Below are positions 55,556 through 64,000 of a stretch of 64,000 bases of DNA, piece by piece (within the stretch, counting starts at the first letter, position 1; every line of letters starts with the position of its first letter). Under the pieces are notes generated by a model. It searched no databases, was not told the origin of the DNA, and saw only the letters and a list, made by a program, of their open reading frames with translations. The stretch is taken from assembly GCF_963082655.1 (NCBI RefSeq), contig NC_081555.1, forward strand, positions 145,305,442 to 145,369,441. The letters are read 5' to 3'. This DNA is from Stomoxys calcitrans (Eukaryota; Arthropoda; Insecta; Diptera; Muscidae). The position numbers and the translations under genes were made by a program.

Positions 55556-57172
55556 CTATACCCTCCACCAAAGGATGGGGGCATAGTAATATCGTCATTC
55601 GGTTTGTAACACCTTGAAATATGCGTCTGAGACCCTATATATTCTTGATCGTCATGTCACTTTAAGGCGATCTAGCCATGTCCGTCCGTCTTTCCGTCCG
55701 TCCGTCTATCTGTCTGTCGAAACCACAGTAACTTTCGAAGGAGTAAAGCTAGGTGCTTGAAATGTTGAACAAATACTTGTTTGTAGTGTAGGTCAATTGG
55801 AATCGTAAATGGGTCAAATCGGTCCATGTTTTGATAAAGCTGCCATGTAAACCGATGTTGGGTCTTGACTTCATAAGCCGCTAGAGGGCGCAATTTTTAT
55901 CCGATTGGACTTAAATTTTACACGTGCTGTTTTGGTATCACTTCCAACAACTGCGCTAAGTACAGCTTAAGTCGGTCCATGTTTTGATATAGCTGATATA
56001 TAAACAGATCATGGGTCTTGACTTCTTGAGCCTCTAGAGGGCGCAATTTTTATCCGATTTGATTGAAATTTTGCACGTGGTGTTTTGGTATCATTTCCAA
56101 CAACTGCACAAAGTACGCTTTAAATCAGTCCATGTTTTGATATAGCTGCAATATAAACCGATCGTGGGTCTTGAATTCATGAGCCGCTAGAGGGCGCAAT
56201 TCTCGTCCGATTTGACTGAAATTTTGCACCTGCTGTTTTGGTATCACTTCCAACAAATATGTTAAGTATGATTCAAATCGGTCCATGTTTTGATATAGCT
56301 GATATATAAACCGATCATGGGTCTTGACTTCTTGAGCCTCTAGAGGGCGCAATTCTCGTCCGATTTTACTGAAATTTTGCACGTGGTGTTTTGGTATCAC
56401 TTCCAACACCTGCGCTTAGTACGGTTTAAATCGGTCTATGGTTTGATATAGCTGCCATAAAAACCGATCTGGGTTCTTGACTTCTTGAGCCTCTAGAGGG
56501 CGCAATTTTCAACCGATTTGGCTGAAATTGTATACGTAGTGTTTCGATATTACTTTCAACAAATATATTAAGTATGATTCAAATCGGTTCATAATCTCGT
56601 ATAGCTGTCATATAATCCGATTTGGGATCTTGACTTCTTGAGCCAATAAAGCGCGCAATTCTCATCCGATTTGGCTGAAATTTTGCATGAAGTGTTTTCT
56701 TATGACTTTCAATAACTGTGCTTAGTATGGCGCAAATCAGTACATAACATGATATAGCTGCCATATAAACCGATCGTGGGTCTTGACTTTTTGAGCCTCT
56801 AGAGGGCGCTATTTTCGTCTGATTTGGTTGACATTTTGTACAACGGCTTCTCTCATGACCCTTAACGTACGTGTCTAATGTGGTCTGAATCGATCTATAG
56901 CTTGATACAGCTCGATTTTGCTTCTTAAGCCCTTACAAGGCGCATTCCTTATCCGAATGAAATGAATTATTACACAATGACTTCTACAATGTTCAGCATT
57001 AAATTATGGTCCGAATCGGACTATAATTTGATATAGCTCCAATAGCATAACAGTTCTCATTTAATATTCTTTGTTTGCCTAAAAAGAGATATCGAGCATA
57101 GAACTCGATAAATGCGATCCATTGAGGAGGGTATATAACATTCGGCCCGGTCGAACTTAACTCTTACTTGTT
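55556..57172 (+). mobile_element. Complete family B element (diverged)
   Basis: The 5' end is TATACCCTCCACCAAAGG, with a shortened core (CTATATATTCTTGATCGTC) and GTCY tract (55680-55718). Eight or so monomers follow with GTCTTGACTTCTTGAGCCTC and AGAGGGCGCAATT. The 3' end is TGAGGAGGGTATATAACA, hairpin TTCGGCCCGGTCGAA (57141-57155) and ACTTGTT. Confidence 0.85.
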
Positions 57173-57230
57173 AAAGACTGTAGAGAGATTTCAGCAGATA
57201 GACGAACGGACATGGCTAGAGCGTCGTAGA
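57173..57230 (-). mobile_element. Short family A 5'-region fragment
   Basis: AAAGACTGTAGAGAGATTTC, then AGCAGATAGACGAACGGACA and TGGCTAGAGCGTCGTAGATT, match the reverse of the family A region from the GTCY tract to the core. Only about 58 bp remain, directly against the end of the B element. Confidence 0.65.
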
Positions 57231-58529
57231 TTTTGATGGGAAAAACACAGATGTCAGTTAGAGGAGATACTTCCCCCAATGCCTTGACCCCATATTTCAT
57301 ATCTAAGTCATATTTTGGGTTAAGAGCGCAAACATCTCGTTCAACTGGAATTTTTGAGAGTTGGAGTGCGTTGTTTTACCAAGGATCCCACGAAGCTACC
57401 AACTCAACAACCTGGGGCCCATGTCTTTTGCATAAAATAAGGAGAAGATATAGTCAAAACTGACCCTCTTTTTTACTTCCCATTTTTGTTTCCTTACATC
57501 TATGGACTCTTTTGACTAGTATTGATGCTATCGTCACATGCTGTGCAGAGATGGGTATATATTTTTGTAACATTCATCTCCATTAGCGTTGGGTACGTAG
57601 ATGGCTTACTTTCTGTCGCGAAGGCAATGAAAGAGACAGAAAAAAAAACTGATGTTCATAAATGATAAGTCAGGTGGTTTGGGTTATGGGTCATGAATCG
57701 TTGCACACATACATACATGTTTTCGATTCTCCTCCCACACAGTCATAGATAGATATTTGTAAGTGCCCAAAAGGGTATGAGTAACGGTGGCAATGTAGCA
57801 TTCGCGAGTTTTACCCTTTTGGGATTTCTTAATGGCACACATACGTACACTCTGGCATGTATTTATTTGTGCTTATGGGATGAAAGTATCTAAACGTTTC
57901 GAACGCACCATGTGCCGCGTGTGTCATGCAAAATCGTTAAAGGTGAACGCATGCATACATTAAGGGGTTGGTTGGCAGCGAATGTTTTGTCTGCCGAAAT
58001 ATGAATTTTATGTCATATTCGCTTAATTAGCGTCAACAATTAAGTAATTGTTGAGCAATGATTAAGTTTTTCAAACATGAGATTGACATCAAATGTCTCT
58101 GTGGCAGGAAATTGGGGATGAAATGAAATGTCGTAAAAATTCCCCCAAAAATCCAAATGGCATGGCATGGCAGGCACAATTTTCCACTTGGGACCCTTAG
58201 GCACAAGAGGTGCGATAAATGATGTAACTAATTGAAGTGCGAGTTCGGATGCTATTCGCTGCGACCCCCAAACGGTTGTTAAATGGGCCAATTGGTATTT
58301 ATTTGTGCAATTTGTGATTTTGAATGGTATTTTGCAGGGATATGCCATAGTTATTTGAAAACCTGGAAATGTGTTTTTTTTAAAAGGAAATAAAATGTAT
58401 GTGAAAGAATGGATAAAGTGTGTGAGCTTGAATAAGGTTAAGGTGTAGAGCATTGAATGTAGCTGGATGACAGTAACTTCTTAATTTCAATAAATTTATG
58501 TAACCGGCGATTTGTCCACAATAAGGGAA
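57231..58529. other. Unassigned region
   Basis: No recognised repeat or coding domain. The frames at 57233-57463 (plus) and 58040-58453 (minus, 137 codons) have no motif I can identify. Confidence 0.5.
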
Positions 58530-59125
58530 AAACAAGTAAAAAGGTATTAAGTTCGGCCGGATCGAACTTTGGTTACCCACCAATCGGTCTATATGGCTAA
58601 AGATCGGTCTATATGGCTAAAGATCGGTCTATATGGCAGCTATATCTAAATATAGTCCGATCTCAACCATATTTGCCTCCTATATTGGGAGGCGTAAAAC
58701 TACTCCCTGTTTCAAATTTCAGCGAAATCGGGTAATAAATAGAGCTCTGATGGGCTTCAGAACCTTTATCTGGAGATCGGTGTATATGGCAGCTATATCT
58801 AAATATAGATTTGATTCATATTTAGGTCACATGTCGGGAGGCTTAAAATAACCCACTGTCTCAAATTTAAGCGAAATCGGGTAATAAATAAAGCTTTTAT
58901 GGGCTTCAGACCCTTTATCGGCAGATCGGTATATATGGCAGCTATATATAAATATGGTCCGGTAAATGGTAAATTTGGCCCGCTAAAGAACTTAATCAGC
59001 GTGCATCAAAAATACTTATCTGTGCCAATTTTCAGCTCAATATTTCAATTTTTGAAGGCTGAAAAGTGATTACAACATACGGACATACTGACGGATAGAC
59101 AGACGGACAGACACACGTCATCCTC
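58530..59125 (-). mobile_element. Variant family A element
   Basis: The minus-strand 3' end has ACTTGTTTT and hairpin TTCGATCCGGCCGAA. A 20-bp unit ATCGGTCTATATGGCTAAAG is repeated at 58583 and 58603, with a partial third at 58623. Two to three monomers with TTTATGGGCTTCAGACCCTT follow, and a short GTCY tract (about 59085-59113). No typical 5' terminus is seen. Confidence 0.75.
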
Positions 59126-59726
59126 AAATGCCATTAATTGGCCTATGTTTATTTCGCACGTAATACAACTCTACTTAAATTACATAATACGAAAACCCCA
59201 GCCACTGTGCTCTCATCAGGCCTCTATCCACTGTGCAGTGGCAGCCGTCCACAATTGTCTGCATTAAGCTGACTGGGCCACACAACCATTCATACACAGG
59301 CTAGTCATGGCCAGCCACACAACCTTCCATAAATACATTTAGTCAAGCCGACATACGATAGTCGCGCCCGACCAGCATAGTAAAATCGTAGTAGTAAGAC
59401 GTGGGGCATAGTTCACTCTCAGAAAGCCTCAAAGTCTTCATCACCGACTTAAGCGTTCTATTCGCATGCCAATGCTGGACAGTGGGCCACAAAACGAAAA
59501 AAATTGGAAATAAGTCCACAACTTTTTGCCTTTCTATTTGAGCGGTAAGAAATGCTCTACACTTTTTTAGAGCAGGTCATAAGCTTTCAGGAAAATTTAA
59601 TTTTTGGTCTATGCCTTTAATACAGGATGTCAAAATTGACCACTTTCCCCTACTCCAACCTTCAAAGGGCTATAACTTTTACTGAACCGATTTGCATGAT
59701 TTGGAAAAAGAGCTTGGCGAGATCTA
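59126..59726. other. Unassigned spacer
   Basis: No family recognised. The last part (TATAACTTTTACTGAACCGA) vaguely resembles a repeat-element interior but has no second copy here. Confidence 0.4.
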
Positions 59727-60645
59727 AAAACAAGTAAAAGGGTGCAAAGTTCGGTCAGGCCGAATCTTATATACCCTGCACCATGGATAGCGTTTGTCAC
59801 GTTCCTTGGCCGATATCTCTTTATAGACCAACAAAGGTCTAATGGATAAAAATTGCTATGCTATTTCAGCTATATCAAGTTATGAACCAATTGAGGCCAT
59901 ACTTGGTTGGCTGTTAAAGATCAAAGTGGAATTTATTGTGCAAAATTTCAGCCAAATCGGATAAGAATTGCGTCCTATAGTAGCTCAAGAAATAAAATTA
60001 GGAGATCTCTTTATAAAATTGGGAAATCAGGTTATAAACCGATTTGAACCCCACTTGGCGCAATTGTTAAAAGTTAGAACAAAACACTTCATGCAAAATT
60101 TCAGCCAAATCGGATAATTATTGCGCCCTCTAGCGGCTCAAGAAGTCAAGAACCGAGATCGGTTTATATGGGAGCTGCATCAGGTTATAAGCCGATTTTA
60201 ACCATTCTTGGCGCAGTTGTTAGAGGTAAAAACAAAACGCTTTATGTAAAATTTCAACCAAATTGGATAATTTTTGCGCCCTCTAGCGGCTCAAGAAATC
60301 AAGATCCGAAATCGGATTATATGGGAGCTATATCAGGTTATGAACCGATTTATACCATACTTTGCACAGTTGTTGATGGTGAAACCAAAACACTTCATGC
60401 AAAATTTCAACCAAATCGAATAAGAATTGCGACCTCTAGCGGCTCAAGAAATCAATATTCGATATCGTTCCATATGGGAGCTATATCAGGTTATGGTCCC
60501 ATTTGGACCATACTTGGCAAAGTTGTTGGAAGTCAACACAAAACACTTGGTGCAAAATTTCAGATAAGAATTGCACCCTCTAGCGGCTCAAAAAGTCAAG
60601 ATCCGAGATCGGTTTATATGGGACCTACCTCAGATTTCAATTTCT
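59727..60645 (-). mobile_element. Family B element, 3' portion
   Basis: The minus-strand 3' end has ACTTGTTTTT, hairpin TTCGGCCTGACCGAA and ATGGTGCAGGGTAT. About five monomers follow with CCCTCTAGCGGCTCAAGAA. The array is cut at GATTTCAATTTCTAATCC by a LINE fragment. The long frame 60168-60647 is the array translated. Confidence 0.82.
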
Positions 60646-61075
60646 AATCCAAGATCACTCCCAAGTATTTAACCTTGTGCACGATGTCGCAATTGTTCAT
60701 CAAACTGGCCCATCTTCGTCTTCCTCGTGAACAAGCTGATTTCTGTCTTCTCTGGATTAGTATTGAGAGCCCTAGGTCTAGCTCAGCCATCTGCAAGACC
60801 CTTTCGGCCCTTCTGCATAGCTGGTACGTAACTTTACCCTTAGAAGTTTTATAACATAGTCAACATAGCAGGCGGGTTCAAATCCCTCCTCAGTTAGCAT
60901 CTGCAATAGCCCCCGCTGTGGCTTGCTCTGTACCACTTTATCCCTTATCTTTATGTCATGGCATCCAAAATTTATCCACCTCCTTCTTGGCATTAGGTTC
61001 ATCCAGTCTCTAAGCATCCATTCATCTTGGTAATGGATTGGAAGAATGTGTCGGTCTTCACATTGTTAAAAACAC
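60646..61075 (-). pseudogene. LINE reverse-transcriptase fragment
   Basis: The minus strand encodes GVFNNVKTDTFFQSITKMNG, a frame change, LRDWMNLMPRRRWINFG, DKVVQSKPQRGLLQMLTEEG, FEPACYVDYVIKLLR, then NTNPEKTEISLFTRKTK and YLGVILD followed by a stop. The blocks match RT of the LINE at 32656-35262 in order (compare LTWEGFEPVSYADDVIILLR). The catalytic YADD has become YVDY. It is not functional. Confidence 0.85.
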
Positions 61076-61254
61076 CTTCGGTGCATTTTTAGTACAACCC
61101 CAACCTGATTTACTGGAATTAGATTCAGCTGCGGCTGCGACTAGACCTTTGGAGAGGTTATAAGGGAAATTTAGCATTTCGATCTGTGAATAAGGGAATC
61201 AGAATTGATGTTGATTGACTTCGTGGCTAACTGAAAAGAAACGAAACGATGATA

Positions 61255-61476
61255 TTGGGTTGCCCAAAAAGTAGTTGCGGATTTTTTAAAAGAAAGTAAA
61301 TGCATTTTTAATAAAACGTAGAATGAATTTTAATCAAATATATATTCTAAAGCAAGCTAAAAGTAACAGCTGATAACTGACAGAAGAAAGAATGCAATTA
61401 CAGAGTCACAAGCTGTGAAAAAATTTGTCAACGCCGACTATATGAAAAATCCGCAATTACTTTTTGGGCAACCCAA
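61255..61476. mobile_element. Mariner MITE M, copy 6 (222 bp)
   Basis: Ends TTGGGTTGCCCAAAAAGTAG and ACTTTTTGGGCAACCCAA, flanked by TA. A short deletion removes the central T-run segment (ATATATTCTAAAGCAAGC). Confidence 0.93.
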
Positions 61477-62556
61477 TATAAGTAAATAGGCTTTTTCGCA
61501 CTCTTATACACTCATTACCTCATTTACACCATTATCCTACTCTTTATTAGCGAATTTCCTTATCGAAATAACAGTTCAAAGTACACATAAGGAAGTTAGA
61601 GGACTGTCCAACTAAAACTCCTGGGGGAAAGTTAATCCAATGACCATAACGAATGCCCTTTTCATATGTAGTGTTAATACACTGCATACAATGCATGGGC
61701 ATAGAACTCCTCAGATTTGGCAGTAAGCCTCTTAGTTCTTGGCTCTAATCCGTTTTATTAGGTCAATCCAATAACACCATCACCCTCACTACCAGTTCCA
61801 CCACCGCTGGCAACTTATCATCATCATCATCATCATCATTGTATTAAGGTCGACTAGGCATTGGCAAAATATCATAAAGACTGCGGAGATAAGAAAGTCT
61901 GCCTTATGCGTAAGTATTTGGTCATGTCCATCAAAGGCGTGATAGAGGGAGTGAACAAGGCTTTTAACTTAAAATAATTATATTCTGGCGATAACACGCG
62001 TCAACAACAACAACAATAACTAGAGCGACTGAAAGGTCTCGAAACAAAAGAAAAAAAAAACAACATAAGACGACAGACACGGGTCTTGATAAAGAACCAA
62101 AACCACAAACAAAAAATAAAAAATAAAAGATAAGCGATAGATTTAATACACTACACTAAATTCACTGGTAAGCGTGTTAAGGTTTCTTCTTCCAGCAGCA
62201 AAGGTGGCTGCTCTGAGGAAGGGGGATAAAGCCATAATGATTCTAAGGAGCAACTAACCCAGCACTACCACTAAGACAACAACTTACACACGTTGTGTAG
62301 TAGACAAACTGAAATAGGCGATTTGCTTTTTTTTTTTTGAAGCCAACTAAATAAGAGGGCGGCTTTTACTTATACAACGAAAAAAAAAAGCCAAAATTCT
62401 AAATGAAAGTAAATCAAATTAGACGCACTTTCGCACTACAGTCGAACTAAAAAGAACAAATACTCTATAGTCACAATGGGGATAAAAAACAACTCTCTGA
62501 GGAATAAGAAAACAACAACGTAGATTGAGAAAAAGGACTTACAAACTGGATAAGAA
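61477..62556. other. Unassigned region with an ATC microsatellite
   Basis: Contains (ATC)n at about 61819-61840 and several A- and T-runs (62050-62060, 62330-62340). No recognised repeat family or gene. Confidence 0.5.
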
Positions 62557-64000
62557 ACAACAAGTAAATAGGCGTTAAGTTCGGATGGGCCGAACTTTGG
62601 ATACCCACCACCTCGGATATATACGTAAACCACCTTTCATCAAAATCCGCTGAAAATTGAATACCATTATGTCCCATAGCAGTTATATCGAAATATGATC
62701 CGATTTGGACCAAATACTAATCGGTACAAGTCATTGTTCAATTATGTATAACAAAAATACTGGACTTTTTAGTAGCTGTATCTAAAAATAAACCGATCTA
62801 AACCTTATACAACATGGATATCGAAAAGCCTAACATAAGTCAATGTGCCAAATTTCAGTTCAATCGGATTATAAATGCGCTTTTTTGGGGACAAGACTTT
62901 ATATCGAGATAATATAATAAATGCGCTTTTTATGGCCCCAAAACCTAAAACCGAGAGATCGGTCTATATGGCAGCTATATCCAAATGTCGACCGATCTGT
63001 AGTATGTCAAGGGGCTTAACCTAACTCACTGTTCCAAATTTCGGCGACATCGGACAATAAATGTGCCTTTTATGGGCCTAAGACCCTAAATCGGAGGATC
63101 GGTCTATACGGCAGCTATATCTAAATTTGGACCGATCTGAGCCAAATTGACGAAGGATGTCGATGAGCCTAAGACAACTCACTGTCCCAAATTTCAGCAA
63201 AATCGGATAATAAATGTGGCTTTTATTGGCCAAAGACCCTAAATCGGATGATCGGTCTATAAGACAGCTATATCCAAAACTAGACCGATCTAAACCAAAT
63301 TGGCAGAGAATGTCGAAGGGCCTAAGACAACTTACTGTGCAAAATTTCAGCAAAATTGGATAATAAATGTGGATTTTATGGGCCTAAGACCCTAAATCTG
63401 CGGATCGGTCTATATGGCAGCTAAATCCAAATCTGAACCGATCTGAACCAAATTGACGAAGGATGTTGTAAAGCCTAACACAACTCACTGTCGCAAATTT
63501 CAGCAAAATCGGGTAATAAATGTGGCTTTTATGGGCCTAAGAATCTAAATCGGAGTATCGGTCTATATGGCACCTATATCTAAATCTGAACCGATCTGAG
63601 CCAAATTGACGAAGAATGTCCAGGGGCCTAAGAGAACTCACTGTCCCAAATTTCAGCAAAATCGGATAATAAATGTGGCTTTTATTGGCCAAAGACCCTA
63701 AATCGGCGGATCGGTCTATATGGGGGCTATATCAAGATATAGTCCGATATAGCTCATCTTCGAACTTAACCTGCTTATGGACAAAAAAAGAATCTGTGCA
63801 AAGTTTCAGCTCAATATCTCTATATTTAAAGACTGTAGCTTGATTTCAACAGACAGACGAACAGACGGACGGACATGGCTAGATCGTCTTAGATTTTTAC
63901 GCTGATCAAGAATATATATACTTTATAGGGTCGGAAATGGATATATCGATGTGTTGCAAACGGAATGACTAAATGAATATATCCCCATCCTTCGGTGGTG
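62557..64000 (-). mobile_element. Family A element running to the window end
   Basis: The minus-strand 3' end has ACTTGTT and hairpin variant TTCGGCCCATCCGAA (62580-62594), then TACCCACCACC. The monomer landmark GGTCTAT occurs at 63101, 63254 and 63407, exactly 153 bp apart. The GTCY tract (63849-63873) and core follow, and the 5' end CCATCCTTCGGTGGTG reaches the last base. The usual GGGTATAAAAA is just outside the window. Confidence 0.88.

Noticed and set aside
58040..58453. 137-codon minus-strand frame
   Set aside because: No motif, no signal or domain pattern, and no second copy; left as unassigned sequence.
60168..60647. 159-codon open frame
   Set aside because: It is the family B monomer array read in one frame; the period of about 153 bp keeps it open. 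There is no domain and the same peptide appears in other arrays.

Overview
This window is eukaryotic, A+T-rich, and almost entirely repeats. I find no intact host gene, rRNA, true tRNA gene, operon or CRISPR array. The repeat types point to a higher dipteran, most likely a calyptrate (muscid-type) fly. The species is inference; the evidence is DINE-1/mini-me-like elements with a TATAAAGTATATATATTC core and (GTCY)n tract, mellifera-type mariner ends, and a tRNA-derived SINE.

Names used here. Families A, B and C are DINE-1/Helentron-like non-autonomous elements. A complete copy has, in order: a 5' end TATACCC(A/T)CCACC; the TATAAAG core; a GTCY microsatellite; a tandem array of about 153-bp monomers; a subterminal GGTGG(T/A)GGGTAT; a GC hairpin such as TTCGGCCCGGCCGAA; and the end ACTTGTT. 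Family H is a Helitron-like element made of GC-rich units of about 130 bp. S is a tRNA-derived SINE of about 314 bp. M is a mariner MITE of about 220-236 bp. T is a 607-bp Tc1/mariner-type element with long inverted arms. LINE pieces are RT/RNase H non-LTR fragments.

Layout. 1-1547: A then C. 2129-2263: SINE piece. 2264-4755: unassigned. 4756-7067: A, H and a B end. 7227-8894: complete B, abutting complete A (8895-10437). 10946-14606: inverted A pair around a T element. 14981-22839: an A element holding a second A and a SINE, with a 1.93-kb segment present three times in tandem. 23740-27930: H/SINE junction, LINE 3' piece, a 590-bp H palindrome, B and H. 28745-31928: three-level nest (A holding M holding A, plus a second M). 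32306-37718: A remnant, decayed LINEs, C, SINE, an unrecognised ORF and a perfect hairpin. 37777-39594: two B elements, one holding M. 39670-42526: A remnants and an H element carrying a SINE. 42933-48231: A, M, H interrupted by A and M, SINE, and an A remnant carrying a SINE. 48618-52108: A holding B. 52110-54865: RT fragment, unassigned DNA, second T element. 54866-57172: 70-bp repeats and a B element. 57231-64000: unassigned DNA, A variant, B, RT fragment, M, unassigned DNA, and an A element running off the end.

Nothing here works together as a pathway. The content is layered insertion history. Four DINE-like insertions, six TA-flanked M insertions and one SINE with a 16-bp target duplication can be read to the base or nearly so. 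The strongest observations are the hybrid middle copy of the triplication, the co-varying subterminal repeats of families A and B, the shared 153-bp monomer length, SINE-H junctions shared by dispersed copies, and the nested insertions.
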